Positions 34,742 through 43,005 of a stretch of DNA of 64,000 bases are shown here, in pieces. The position numbers and the translations under genes were made by a program. This DNA comes from Oscillospiraceae bacterium (GTDB lineage: Bacteria > Bacillota > Clostridia > Oscillospirales > Oscillospiraceae). The notes under the pieces were generated by a model. The model was not told the DNA's origin and searched no databases. It was given only the letters and a program-made list of their open reading frames with translations. Within the stretch, counting starts at the first letter, position 1, and each line of letters opens with the position of its first letter. The stretch spans positions 112,915-176,914 of the forward strand of contig CAJTFN010000009.1 of assembly GCA_910575815.1 (NCBI GenBank), read 5' to 3'.

Positions 34742-35024
34742 ACTCGCCCTTGCGGGCGGGGAGATTTCAGCCATGAAGATGGCTGGTGCTTTGCACCCCC
34801 CATTTTCTCTTTTTCTTCCAGTAGAAAAAGAGAAAACGGGCCGTGCACGGTCCAAAAGAGAAAAAGAAGTACGGGGGTTACGATACGGGGGCGCGCCTGA
34901 ATGACTGGCGGGAGACAGGAATGACTTCTCACGCGGCGTAGTCATACGGGGGCTGGTGGTTTTCGACTTGGCGTATTCCTCTTTCCGCTGTCGCTGGCCT
35001 GGTGGGAGAATCGGCTTGGATTCC
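34723..35024 (-). repeat. Dispersed multi-hairpin repeat, copy B (inverted relative to A)
   Basis: Reverse-complement copy of the repeat family. All main hairpins are present (15-bp polypurine/polypyrimidine stem, AGCCAT/ATGGCT, GCCC-GCAA-GGGC). Its right end overlaps the last bases of recD2 and its left end faces xre2, with ATCGAT a few bases outside, as in copy D. Confidence 0.88.
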
Positions 35025-35105
35025 TTTTTCCTCATCTGCTTTTCCATCGATAGAATACTCTGAATGGAATAAATGAACCCAGGTGGGTCCTTTTGAGAGG
35101 TTGTT

Positions 35106-35351
35106 ATGGAGGAACAGAAGATCAAACAAGATATTTGCCTTGGGGAGAATGTTCGAATGATCCGCAAACAACATGGGCTGAAACAGACGGAGTCAGTGAG
35201 CCTACTCCGATGGGAGAGCGTTTTTATGACCAGGGAGGTCTTGGTGAAAATCGAGCGCGGGGGACAGCATATTCAGGCGTCTCAACTGAGGACGATCAAA
35301 AATGCCTTGGGCACAAGCTATGAGGAATTGCTGGAATGGAGCGAGCCGTGA
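35106..35351 (+). CDS. Small XRE-like regulator (xre2)
   Basis: An 81-residue helix-turn-helix protein ('CLGENVRMIRKQHGLKQTES', 'VLVKIERGGQHIQASQLRTI', 'LGTSYEELLEW'). The region after the first helix is longer and less typical than in xre3, so DNA binding is likely but not certain. The ATG follows GAGAGG. Its end overlaps the comF start by 16 bases. Repeat B lies directly upstream. Confidence 0.75.
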   Translation: MEEQKIKQDICLGENVRMIRKQHGLKQTESVSLLRWESVFMTREVLVKIERGGQHIQASQLRTIKNALGTSYEELLEWSEP

Positions 35352-36052
35352 AGCTTCTGAACGTCCTTCTGGATCTCCTTTTTCCACCGAAGTGCCCGTT
35401 TTGCCGGAAGGTTCAGGATGTTCCGGGCATTTGTCCGGCCTGTTTGAAGGATTTGCCCTGGACGGACGAAGCCCGCGGCCTTCGGGAGCTGGAGCCTGGT
35501 TTGCGCTGCGCCGCGCCTCTTTGGTATGAGGGGGCTGTCCGGACCGGCATCCGGAATTTCAAGTTCCACAACGGCGTCAGCGCTGCCGCACCCTTGGGAC
35601 AGCTCATTGCGCAGGTCGCGGCGGAGCGCTTTTCCGGTGAATTCGACACAGTGACCTGGGTCCCGGTCAGCGCCAGGCGTTTGAAGAAACGGGGATATGA
35701 CCAATCCCGCCTTTTGGCGGAGAGTGCCTGCAAGCTCTGGGGCGTGGAACCGGAGTGCCTTTTGCGCAAGGTTCGGGACAACCCCGCCCAGTCCAGTCTC
35801 AAAGACGCCGCCGCCCGCTGGCGGAACACCCGCCGGGTTTACCGTCCCGCCGGGAACGCCGAGGGAAAGCGGGTGCTCCTGATCGACGATGTCTGTTCCA
35901 CCGGCTCCACGCTCTGCGCTTGTGCCAACACCCTTCGGGCGGCGGGGGCGGCGGAGGTGGTTTGCGCCGCCGCGGCTTTTCCCGCCCCGGAGAAAACGGA
36001 GAAATCGCGGGAGAAAAAGCGAAAGAATAGGCTTGCATTTTGGGGAAGCTGA
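35336..36052 (+). CDS. comFC: ComF family protein (phosphoribosyltransferase fold)
   Basis: A 238-residue ComFC-type protein: an N-terminal zinc-ribbon with 'CPFCRK' and 'GICPACLK', then a PRTase domain with 'VPVSARRLKKRGYDQS' and the PRPP loop 'VLLIDDVCSTGSTL'. ComF proteins support DNA uptake and recombination in competent bacteria. Start ATG 35336 lies inside xre2; GTG 35348 is an alternative. Basic C-terminal tail. The mreB promoter sits in its 3' end. Confidence 0.92.
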   Translation: MERAVKLLNVLLDLLFPPKCPFCRKVQDVPGICPACLKDLPWTDEARGLRELEPGLRCAAPLWYEGAVRTGIRNFKFHNGVSAAAPLGQLIAQVAAERFSGEFDTVTWVPVSARRLKKRGYDQSRLLAESACKLWGVEPECLLRKVRDNPAQSSLKDAAARWRNTRRVYRPAGNAEGKRVLLIDDVCSTGSTLCACANTLRAAGAAEVVCAAAAFPAPEKTEKSREKKRKNRLAFWGS

Positions 36053-36061
36053 CAGTATAAT
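36033..36061 (+). promoter_or_regulatory. Promoter of mreB
   Basis: TTGCAT, 17-base spacer, TATAAT, with the -35 inside the comF coding end. Confidence 0.8.
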
Positions 36062-36139
36062 ATACTCTATAACTTTATGACTTTACGGGCGGTTTCCCGC
36101 CCATAAGAAACGGACAAAAGATAAATGGAGGAATTGCCC

Positions 36140-37159
36140 ATGGCGAAAGATATCGGTATCGATCTTGGTACCGCTTCGGTTTTGGTATTCGTAAGGGGAA
36201 AGGGCATCGTGCTGAACGAGCCCTCTGTGGTTGCGCTGGATAAAAACACCGGCAAGCTTTTGAAGGTTGGCTCTGAGGCCCAGGCTATGCTGGGCCGTAC
36301 GCCGGGCAACATCATCGCCATCCGTCCCCTGCGGGAGGGCGTCATCTCGGACTACGACATGACGGAGCGGATGCTCCGGGAGTTCATTCACAAAGTGGCC
36401 GGGGTTTCCGTGTTCAAGCCCCGGGTCATCATCTGCGTTCCCTCCGGCATCACGGAGGTGGAAGAGCGCGCTGTCATCGACGCGGGTATTCAGGCCGGCG
36501 CCCGGAAGGTTTACCTGATTGAGGAGCCCGTGGCCGCCGCCATTGGCGCGGGCATTGACATTGCCAAGCCCGACGGGCATATGGTGGTGGACATCGGCGG
36601 CGGCACGGCGGACATCGCTGTCATCTCTCTGGGCGGCGTGGTGGAGTCTGCGTCCATCAAGATTGCCGGCGACCAGCTCAACGAGGCGGTGGTGAAGTAT
36701 ATGCGCCGCAAACACAATCTGCTGGTGGGCGAGCGCACCGCCGAGGAGATGAAGAAGCAGATTGGCTGTGTCTTCCCCAAGGATGAGGAGGAGGTCATGG
36801 ACGTAAAGGGCCGCTGCCTGCTGACGGGCCTTCCCAAGGTGGTGTCCGTCAGTTCTACGGAGATGATGGATGCTTTCGAGGAGCCGGTAGAGCGAATCAT
36901 GGAGGCCATTCACTCCGTGCTGGAGCGGACGCCGCCGGAGCTGGTGGCGGACATCTCCACCAACGGCATCGTTATGACCGGCGGCGGAAGTCTGGTGTCC
37001 GGCTTTGACAAGCTGGTCACGGCCCGGACGGGCATCCATACCCTCATCGCGGAGGACGCGATTTCCTGCGTGGCTTTGGGTACCGGCAAAAGTCTGGAGA
37101 CCCTGAACAACATGCAGGATGGCACGATGAACCTCAGCAGAAGAAAACAGATGAGCTAA
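36140..37159 (+). CDS. mreB: Rod-shape actin MreB/Mbl
   Basis: A 339-residue bacterial actin that guides cell-wall elongation. Nucleotide-binding motifs: 'DIGIDLGTASVLVFVRGKG' (phosphate 1), 'VVDIGGGTADIAVISLGG' (phosphate 2) and 'GIVMTGGGSLVSGFDKLV' (adenosine). ATG 36140 follows GGAGGAATTG. There is no mreC/mreD downstream, and a terminator follows, so this is a monocistronic MreB/Mbl-type paralogue. Confidence 0.95.
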   Translation: MAKDIGIDLGTASVLVFVRGKGIVLNEPSVVALDKNTGKLLKVGSEAQAMLGRTPGNIIAIRPLREGVISDYDMTERMLREFIHKVAGVSVFKPRVIICVPSGITEVEERAVIDAGIQAGARKVYLIEEPVAAAIGAGIDIAKPDGHMVVDIGGGTADIAVISLGGVVESASIKIAGDQLNEAVVKYMRRKHNLLVGERTAEEMKKQIGCVFPKDEEEVMDVKGRCLLTGLPKVVSVSSTEMMDAFEEPVERIMEAIHSVLERTPPELVADISTNGIVMTGGGSLVSGFDKLVTARTGIHTLIAEDAISCVALGTGKSLETLNNMQDGTMNLSRRKQMS

Positions 37160-37162
37160 AGC

Positions 37163-37193
37163 AAAAACCGCCGGACGGCCTGTCCGGCGGTTT
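37163..37193 (+). terminator. Terminator of mreB
   Basis: AAAACCGCCGGAC, loop GGCCT, GTCCGGCGGTTTT: a perfect 13-bp stem. Confidence 0.9.
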
Positions 37194-37230
37194 TCCTGCG
37201 AAAGGGAAACCCATTGGCAGATGATACCCT

Positions 37231-37259
37231 GTAGGGGCGGACATATTGTCCGCCCCTAC
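37231..37259. repeat. Perfect inverted repeat (REP-like palindrome)
   Basis: GTAGGGGCGGACA and its exact complement with a three-base centre. Related GGGCGGAC/GTCCGCCC palindromes occur near 57936-57959. Confidence 0.8.
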
Positions 37260-37313
37260 ACCGTGGTGTTCCAAATGAAATGGTGCGCGGACATTCCCTT
37301 ACGTCCCCCTGGG

Positions 37314-37342
37314 TTGACGTTCTGCCCAGCCCGCCTTATAAT
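37314..37342 (+). promoter_or_regulatory. Promoter of the DUF4298 gene
   Basis: TTGACG, 17-base spacer, TATAAT: near-perfect sigma-A promoter 37 bases before the ATG. Confidence 0.88.
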
Positions 37343-37378
37343 GGGAAAATCGAAATTTCTGCGGCAGGGAGACACACC

Positions 37379-37669
37379 ATGGACCAAATCGAACGCATTA
37401 CCCACATGGAAAACATTCTGAACGAAGCCAAAGAGGCATTGTCCGCTCTGGAGAAGGCCTTGGACCGTTACGACGCCGTGCGGGAGGGGCTGGCGGAGCT
37501 GGAGGCCTACTACAGCGGCAGGTTATGGATGCAGGATTTTGAGGACGACAGAGCGGGAAAAATTCCCAGAGACCTGAGACGGGGCGTGTTATCTGAGGAC
37601 GCGGTCTACAATCTGCTGACGGACCAATTTTACTTATTGGAGCGAATCCAAGAACTGGGGGAGGATTAA
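37379..37669 (+). CDS. DUF4298 family protein
   Basis: A 96-residue, helical, acidic protein of the DUF4298 type ('ALEKALDRYDAVREGLAELEAYYSG', with 'PRDLRRGVLSEDAVYNLL'). No membrane segment. Function is unknown. It has a strong own promoter. Its stop overlaps the stop of the convergent membrane-protein gene, and the terminator hairpin lies across both gene ends. Confidence 0.85.
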   Translation: MDQIERITHMENILNEAKEALSALEKALDRYDAVREGLAELEAYYSGRLWMQDFEDDRAGKIPRDLRRGVLSEDAVYNLLTDQFYLLERIQELGED

Positions 37670-37686
37670 TCCTTCCCCAGTTTTTT
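37653..37686 (+). terminator. Terminator spanning two convergent stop codons
   Basis: AACTGGGG(G)AGGAT, loop TA, ATCCT(T)CCCCAGTT followed by TTTT. The stem contains the last codons and stops of both convergent genes. Confidence 0.85.
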
Positions 37687-38676
37687 CAAGGTCTCCAGGG
37701 CCTCGCCAAGCTCCTTGGCGGTGGCCGAAGGATGAGCCCGCAGAATACGGAGAGAGCGATGGTAAGCCTTAGCGGAGCGGCTCCGGAGGGAGGCCTCCCG
37801 CTCCCGGACCCGCCGGATGGCCGATTCCAGTTCCTCCCGGCGCTGTGCCAGGGTCTCGGGAGTCAGGCCAGCATGTTCTTCCAGGCGGTCCCGGCAGGTT
37901 TCCAAAGCGCCGGAGATATTGGATAGAATTTCCAGCTTCGCCCCGGTGAGGCGGCGGAGGGATGCTTCCACCCGCTCCGCCCGGGCCTGCCGGTGTTCCG
38001 CCAGCTGCTCTTCCACCCGCTGCTGGAGCAGCGCTTTTTCCAGCTCCGTCCGCTCCCGGAAGCGCCGCAGGTCGTCTCCGGCAAAGGCGGCGTAAACCTC
38101 CGCCCGTTTGGCAAGACGGCGGAGCTCCTCGTTTTCCTCCATGGCCCGAACCAGGATGTCCCGCAAATCCAAGGCCGCCTGGACAGAACGAACGGCGTCC
38201 ACGGTAAAGACGGCGGTGAGGGCGAAGGCCAGGGGATCCACGCACAGGGCGGGAACCCGGGCCAGCAGACGGGCGACGGGAGGATGAACAAACCGCACCA
38301 ACAGGATGGAGAAGAATCCCCAGGCGACGGAGCTGCTCAGGCAGATGTGACCGTTCAGGTTGAACTTCTGGTTGGAATAATCCCAATAGCGGACCTTGAA
38401 AATCCGCTCCATTACGTCGCCGGTGACATACTCCAGCGCCGTGGCGGCCAGGAGGCCGAAGAGATAGACCAGTCGGAGATCGTTCGCCACGGGGATGGTG
38501 GCCAGAAGAATGATGATGGCTCCGGAGCCGTAAATGGGCAACAGGGGACCATGGAGGAAGCCCCGGTTTACCCAGTGCCGCTGGCAGAGGGAGACGTAGC
38601 AGGACTCCCAGACCCAGCCGCAGAAGCAGTAAAAGAAAAACAGCAGGACCCATTGGCCTGTGGTGTAGATATGCAT
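37666..38676 (-). CDS. Putative ABC-transporter type IV family membrane protein (CmpB/DUF1113)
   Basis: A 336-residue protein with four or five N-terminal membrane helices ('WVLLFFFYCFCGWVWESCY', 'GFLHGPLLPIYGSGAIIILL', 'EYVTGDVMERIFKVRYWDYS'), which is the ABC_trans_CmpB pattern. The C-terminal half (170-336) is a long Arg/Glu/Ala-rich coiled coil. Despite the family name, transport has not been shown and no ATPase partner is adjacent. ATG 38676 follows GAAGGG. Confidence 0.85.
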   Translation of the reverse strand: MHIYTTGQWVLLFFFYCFCGWVWESCYVSLCQRHWVNRGFLHGPLLPIYGSGAIIILLATIPVANDLRLVYLFGLLAATALEYVTGDVMERIFKVRYWDYSNQKFNLNGHICLSSSVAWGFFSILLVRFVHPPVARLLARVPALCVDPLAFALTAVFTVDAVRSVQAALDLRDILVRAMEENEELRRLAKRAEVYAAFAGDDLRRFRERTELEKALLQQRVEEQLAEHRQARAERVEASLRRLTGAKLEILSNISGALETCRDRLEEHAGLTPETLAQRREELESAIRRVREREASLRSRSAKAYHRSLRILRAHPSATAKELGEALETLKKLGKD

Positions 38677-38709
38677 AGACGAGACCCTTCTTTCCAGTGG
38701 GAAATCGTT

Positions 38710-39858
38710 TCAGGCGGGGGGATAGGCCTGATCGAAGAGAGCCAGGAGCTCCCGAATGATTTGGTTGGAGACCAGGAAGCCCTGGGGCGTCAGGCTCCAG
38801 GCCCCCTCCCGGCGGAGGGCGTAGCCCGCGGCTTCGCAGCGCTCCAGGAAAGGGATAAAGGGGGAGAAGTCCAGGCCGAACATCCCTTCGAAGTGGGCTG
38901 GGTGCACCCCCCTGGCCAGGCGCGGCCGCAGCATCAGATACTCCCTTTGCCGCTCCCGCTGGGAGAGCGGCTGGTTTTCTGAATAGGCAGGGGAGCCCGT
39001 CAGATAGGCGTCCAGGTCCCGGGACCAGGCGAAGCGGCGGCCCTGGAAATCCGAGTGGGCCCCGGGGCCCAGGCCCAGGTATTCCTCCTGGGTCCAGTAT
39101 TTCAGGTTGTGCCGGGATTCCCGGCCGGGCTTGGCGAAGTTGGAAATCTCGTATTGGCGGTATCCCTGGGCCTCCAGAAAGTCCACGGTTTCCAGATACA
39201 TGTCCGCCTGGGCGTCACCATCGGGCAGACTGTCCCGGCGGGCATAGAGGGGGGTGCCGGGCTCCGCCTTAAGACTATAGCAGGAGAGGTGCTCCGGGCT
39301 CAGCTCCACAGCGGCGGCAAGGTTTTTTTGCCAGCGGGGGAGGTCCTGGCCCGGCAGGCCGTAGATCAGGTCCAGGGAGAGATTGTCAAAACCGGCCCTG
39401 CGGGCGGCCTCCACGGCGGCGCGGACTTGGGTCACGGTATGAATCCGGCCGATGGCCCGCAGCTCTTCATCATCGGCGGACTGCATCCCCAGGGAAATCC
39501 GGTTGAACCCCGCCAGATGGAGGACAGAGAGGGCTTCCGGGTTCTGGGCGGAATCAGGGTTGGCCTCCAGGGTGATTTCCGCGCCATAGGAGACGTGGAA
39601 GGCGGCCCGGATGCCCCGCAGCAGGCGGCCAAGCCGGTCCGGCCCCAGATAGCTGGGGGTGCCGCCACCGAAGTAGACGCTGGCCACGTCATAGTCCGCG
39701 GCCTCCTGAGAGAACCGGGCCAGCTGCCCCTCCAGGGCGGCGAGATAGGCGTCCATGTCTTCCTCCCGGCGGGGGAGGGAGTAAAAATCGCAGTAGACGC
39801 ACTTTTGCTTGCAGAAGGGAACGTGGACATAAATGCCAAGATTTTTCCTCCGCATCAT
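38710..39858 (-). CDS. hemW: HemW-like radical SAM protein
   Basis: A 382-residue radical SAM enzyme of the HemN/HemW group. The 4Fe-4S motif CxxxCxxC is Cys16, Cys20, Cys23, followed by Asp-Phe as in HemW; 'VYFGGGTPSYLGPDRL' is the SAM-binding segment. HemW proteins bind haem and insert it into client proteins, and are not true coproporphyrinogen oxidases. The ATG at 39858 overlaps the upstream VOC-gene stop by four bases. Confidence 0.92.
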   Translation of the reverse strand: MMRRKNLGIYVHVPFCKQKCVYCDFYSLPRREEDMDAYLAALEGQLARFSQEAADYDVASVYFGGGTPSYLGPDRLGRLLRGIRAAFHVSYGAEITLEANPDSAQNPEALSVLHLAGFNRISLGMQSADDEELRAIGRIHTVTQVRAAVEAARRAGFDNLSLDLIYGLPGQDLPRWQKNLAAAVELSPEHLSCYSLKAEPGTPLYARRDSLPDGDAQADMYLETVDFLEAQGYRQYEISNFAKPGRESRHNLKYWTQEEYLGLGPGAHSDFQGRRFAWSRDLDAYLTGSPAYSENQPLSQRERQREYLMLRPRLARGVHPAHFEGMFGLDFSPFIPFLERCEAAGYALRREGAWSLTPQGFLVSNQIIRELLALFDQAYPPA

Positions 39859-40313
39859 TCCGCGCACTCCCGAACGTACTCCACGGGCACGTCCATGCGC
39901 GCCGCCGTCTCCTCCGGCGTCAAGCCGGAACCCAGGAAGCGGCGGCAGACCGCCCGCATATTCTCTCCCACCTCGATGATGTGCCGGTCGGGGTCATAGA
40001 ACCGCACCACCCGCTGGCCCCAGGGGTGCTCCTTCACTGGGTGGACGTATTGGATTTCCAGGGACTCCAAGCGCCGGACGAAGCCGTCGAACCGATCCTC
40101 CTCAAAATAGAGCTCGGCGTCGTTGCCGCCGAAGGCCACCCGGTCCGTCTCCAGAAAGCCGGTCCAGGTTTCCAGGGTCTGCAAGCACAGCCCGCCGGTC
40201 AGCGTCTTGTTGGCCCCGAAGTCCAGAACCACCTGGAGCCCCAGAACGGTCTCATAAAAAGTCAGAGACCGCTCCATATCGGCGACGGCCAGCAGCGTGT
40301 TTTTCAATTTCAT
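39855..40313 (-). CDS. Glyoxalase/bleomycin-resistance (VOC) family protein with C-terminal extension
   Basis: A 152-residue protein: a vicinal-oxygen-chelate fold of about 115 residues ('TLLAVADMERSLTFYETVLG', 'VVRFYDPDRHIIEVGENM') and a ~35-residue helical tail ('RFLGSGLTPEETAARMDVPV') that looks like a small helix-turn-helix extension. The substrate is not predictable. ATG 40313 with GGAGAG upstream. Coupled to the HemW-like gene by ATGA. Confidence 0.85.
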   Translation of the reverse strand: MKLKNTLLAVADMERSLTFYETVLGLQVVLDFGANKTLTGGLCLQTLETWTGFLETDRVAFGGNDAELYFEEDRFDGFVRRLESLEIQYVHPVKEHPWGQRVVRFYDPDRHIIEVGENMRAVCRRFLGSGLTPEETAARMDVPVEYVRECAE

Positions 40314-40368
40314 ATTCAAACTCTCCGAATCGTTGGTTTCGTCTTTCCCAGGTTCCTCCCGGCGGCGG

Positions 40369-40397
40369 GAATATTTCCGCCCCTGGGGGCAACACTA
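40369..40397 (+). promoter_or_regulatory. Candidate sigma-G promoter of spoVAC
   Basis: GAATA, 17-base spacer, AACACTA, compared with sigma-G GHATR and CATAMTA. Five of seven -10 bases match. spoVA genes are forespore sigma-G genes in model species. Confidence 0.35.
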
Positions 40398-40430
40398 TGG
40401 AAAATCCCGAAGGAAAAGAGGAAGTTTTCC

Positions 40431-40871
40431 ATGGACATGACCCCCCAGGAATACCAGGCTTATGTGAAGCAAAAGGCGAAGAAATCTCCCATTTTTAAGG
40501 ACGTGGCGCTGGCCTTTGTTATCGGCGGAGCCATTTGCGTGCTGGGCCAGCTGATTCAAAACGGCTGGGGCGCCGCGGGCCTGAATAAGGAGGAGGCGGG
40601 CACCGCCACCTCCTGCACGCTGGTTTTTCTCTCCGCTCTGCTGACGGGACTGAATCTTTACAGCAAGCTGGCCCGCCACGGCGGCGCGGGGACACTGGTG
40701 CCCATCACCGGCTTTGCCAACGCCGTGGTTTCCCCGGCCATCGACTTTAAGAGCGAGGGATTCATCACCGGCATGGCGGCCAAGATGTTCACCGTGGCCG
40801 GGCCGGTGATCGTCTTTGGCACGGTGGCCAGCGTATTTTACGGCATTGCGCTGAAGCTCTTCAAATTCTGA
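40431..40871 (+). CDS. spoVAC: Stage V sporulation protein AC
   Basis: A 146-residue membrane protein of the SpoVA channel that moves dipicolinic acid into and out of the spore core. Conserved patterns: 'FVIGGAICVLGQLIQNG', 'GGAGTLVPITGFANAVVSPA', 'EFKSEG'-like 'DFKSEGFITGMAAKMF'. ATG 40431 follows AGAGGAAG. spoVAD and spoVAE, usually next to it, are not present here; the gene stands alone with its own terminator. Confidence 0.94.
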   Translation: MDMTPQEYQAYVKQKAKKSPIFKDVALAFVIGGAICVLGQLIQNGWGAAGLNKEEAGTATSCTLVFLSALLTGLNLYSKLARHGGAGTLVPITGFANAVVSPAIDFKSEGFITGMAAKMFTVAGPVIVFGTVASVFYGIALKLFKF

Positions 40872-40891
40872 GTGCCTGCTTGCGCCAGCGA

Positions 40892-40934
40892 CGGGAGGCC
40901 CCGCGGACATGGTTTCCGCGGAGCCTCCCGTTTG
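40892..40934. terminator. Terminator shared by spoVAC and the convergent PilZ gene
   Basis: CGGGAGGC(C)CCGCGGA pairs with TCCGCGG(A)GCCTCCCG, with GTTT after it on the plus strand. Confidence 0.7.
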
Positions 40935-40959
40935 GCGCGCCGGGGAGCGGCGGAGGGAT

Positions 40960-41691
40960 TCACAGAGAAGAACCCCGCTGCTTCCGCTGGGCGGCAAAGA
41001 TGTTTTGGGTGATTTTCCCCTGGTCGGTCTCCGTGAGCTCCAGGAAGCGGCAGCCGTATTCGCAGCGGTCCTCGCCCCGATCGATGATCCGGAGCACCTG
41101 GCAGAGCATGACGGAGGTGTCCCGGTCCTCCAGGAGGCGCACGGTGAGCAGGAACTTGTCGTCCTCCTGATAGGGAAACTCCGAGGCGATGCAGGCCCCG
41201 CCGACGCTGATGTTCACCAGCTTGCAGGGCCGTTCCCCAGCCCGGGAGCCGGTGAAAATCGTGGCGGTGGCGTCCACGTTCATATCCAGACGGAAGAAAG
41301 CCCGGTCGTTTCCCAGCCGGGCAACGGACAGCTGGGTCACGTTCCAGATGTGCTGGGGGCCGGGGGTGATGAAGCCCTCCATGTAGACCGCCTTCCGGGC
41401 CCGGTCGTGATAGCCCCGGATGCGCACGGGAACGGGCACCATGTTCTCCGGATTATCCAGATTCTCCGGATTTTCCGGGACCTCGCCCTCCACTTCGGAG
41501 TATTGATGCAGCTCTGCCGTCGTTCCCCGGGGGTACATCAGCTTGGCTACAAAGAGCAGCCGCCCGTCAACGGTGGTAACCTCCACCCGCATGTGGGAAT
41601 AGACGGCCAGATCCATGGGGTCCTGGGCCGGTTTTGTCTCCTGGGGGAGCTCTTTTTTCGGGTGTCCTTTGAAAAAATCCAATAAGCCCAC
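40960..41691 (-). CDS. PilZ-domain protein (second copy)
   Basis: A 243-residue c-di-GMP-receptor-type protein with RAFFR (130-134) and NISVGG (160-165), the PilZ signature with Asn replacing Asp in the second motif. Residues 25-110 form a YcgR-N-like domain with an acidic insert around 65-85. Start GTG 41691 follows GGAG. It is not linked to flagellar genes. A second effector beside 3224-3820 implies c-di-GMP signalling in this cell. Confidence 0.85.
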   Translation of the reverse strand: MGLLDFFKGHPKKELPQETKPAQDPMDLAVYSHMRVEVTTVDGRLLFVAKLMYPRGTTAELHQYSEVEGEVPENPENLDNPENMVPVPVRIRGYHDRARKAVYMEGFITPGPQHIWNVTQLSVARLGNDRAFFRLDMNVDATATIFTGSRAGERPCKLVNISVGGACIASEFPYQEDDKFLLTVRLLEDRDTSVMLCQVLRIIDRGEDRCEYGCRFLELTETDQGKITQNIFAAQRKQRGSSL

Positions 41692-41824
41692 AACAATCGT
41701 CTCCTGTTTCGCAAATTCATAAACCGATTATAGCCCAAGGCTCCTGGAATGGCAAGAGGCAGTTTGAGAGCGCCGGATTTCAGGGATGGACCCTCCCATA
41801 CAACTTGGCAAAAAAGCACGGACT

Positions 41825-41962
41825 GAAAGAGACCGGAAAGGAAAAGAGCTACGAGAGAAACCCATCAGGGGTTTCTCTCGTTTTCAATCAGAAGTTTTTC
41901 CGGGCTTCGAAGAAGACTGGAAAAACTTGCTCCGCCAGACGAAAAGTGTTTCGTCTGGCGGA
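41825..41962 (+). repeat. Two-copy intergenic element, copy E2
   Basis: Matches E1 over about 105 bases with one single-base insertion. It ends with a perfect 14-bp hairpin (TCCGCCAGACGAAA, loop AGTG). Compared with E1, all eight outer stem pairs have changed on both sides. Confidence 0.75.
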
Positions 41963-42012
41963 GAGCTGCGAGAGAAGCCCATCTGAGATTTCTCTCATTT
42001 TTAATCAGAAGC
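41963..42012 (+). repeat. Decayed tandem half-unit of element E2
   Basis: GAGCTGCGAGAGAAGCCC... up to AATCAGAAGC is a diverged copy of the GAGAGAAACCC hairpin block of E1/E2. The hairpin arms are partly kept. Confidence 0.65.
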
Positions 42013-42075
42013 TTTATACCGAACTTTTTCAATGTTCCGAAAAGCCTGAATGGGAGAGTGTATCCTCCTTTTTTG

Positions 42076-42771
42076 TCAGGCAAACAGCTGGTTAAAACGC
42101 TCCACAGCGTCCCCGGCGGCGTTGCCTACGGCCAGCATGATGAAGTTTCCGTTGCTGGCAATGTGGGACTTGGTCTTCCAGCCCTCAATGGTTTCGGGAT
42201 ACCAGGCTCCGCCGGGGTTGGCGTCGTCTCCCACTTGATAGTCGATGCGGGCCTGGAAAATATCCTTTACCTTCTGAACGTCCTCAGTATTCTCCACTTC
42301 CACCAGGGCGATCTCCCCCACGGCGGCGGAGATGGCAGCGATGTAGACGTCGCACTGCTTTGTGGAGATTTCCGACAGGCCGGGATAATAATTGTCTAAC
42401 AGCTCCGCCAGCGTCTCATCCTCCAGGCTCATCAGCTCCGGCCACGTGGCCTCCTCCCGGAGGGTCTGGTAAAACGCGCCAAGGTCCACACCCTGCTGGG
42501 AGCCGCTTCCCTCGGGAGCTTCGGGAGTGCCGGCCTCGGGGGGATTTCCCTCCGGCGCGGACGCCTCGGGAGAATCGACCTCGGGGGCATCGGTCTCGGG
42601 AGCCTCTTCCTCCGGCGCGCCATCGCCGGGGGGTGTGGCCTCGGGGGCCTCCACTTCGGGGGCATCGGTGTCGGGGGTGTTTCCAGAGGACGCGCTACCC
42701 TGATTGCCGCAGGCGGCCAAGGACAAGGCGAGAAGCAGCGTCAGCGCCAGGGCAAGAAATTTCTGTTTCAT
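42076..42771 (-). CDS. DUF4358-type lipoprotein with Pro/Glu-rich linker
   Basis: A 231-residue lipoprotein. The lipobox 'LALSLAAC' ends at Cys21. Residues 25-95 are a repetitive Pro/Glu/Ala/Asp linker with 'APE' and 'PETDAPEVDSPE' units, and the C-terminal ~130 residues match DUF4358 ('LLDNYYPGLSEISTKQCDVY', 'EIALVEVENTEDVQKVKDIF'). Function unknown. ATG follows AAGGAG. The linker should be exposed in the wall space. Confidence 0.82.
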   Translation of the reverse strand: MKQKFLALALTLLLALSLAACGNQGSASSGNTPDTDAPEVEAPEATPPGDGAPEEEAPETDAPEVDSPEASAPEGNPPEAGTPEAPEGSGSQQGVDLGAFYQTLREEATWPELMSLEDETLAELLDNYYPGLSEISTKQCDVYIAAISAAVGEIALVEVENTEDVQKVKDIFQARIDYQVGDDANPGGAWYPETIEGWKTKSHIASNGNFIMLAVGNAAGDAVERFNQLFA

Positions 42772-42843
42772 CTAATCGTCTCCTTAATAATGTCGTTCAT
42801 TGGTTTGTTGGAATTGCGTTCGATTATTAGACGGAGAGGGGGG

Positions 42844-42886
42844 CAAAAAAGTTCCCGCCTGGAGAAAAATTTCTCTAGGCGGGAAA
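42844..42886 (-). terminator. Terminator of the ATP-grasp gene
   Basis: On the minus strand TTCCCGCCTAGAGAAA pairs with TTTCTCCAGGCGGGAA, followed by C and TTTTTT. Confidence 0.85.
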
Positions 42887-43005
42887 ACGACAACAAATTA
42901 CAAATGAATACGCCTATTTTTTCGCTTCGAAGGACTTTTTCAAAGACGTTTCCCTGGCATAAGATATCCGGTCAAGGCGATTTAAAACGTGTGCAAAGCG
43001 CTCTC

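Larger units (their letters stand above)
41692..42075. other. Intergenic region holding element E2
   Basis: The 384 bases contain no supported gene. They carry element E2 (41825-41962) and a decayed further half-unit (41963-42012). Confidence 0.7.

Noticed and set aside
32198..35167. Minus-strand open frame of 989 codons opposite recD2
   Set aside because: Antisense to a complete RecD2 with intact motifs; it also runs through repeat B. Not a gene.
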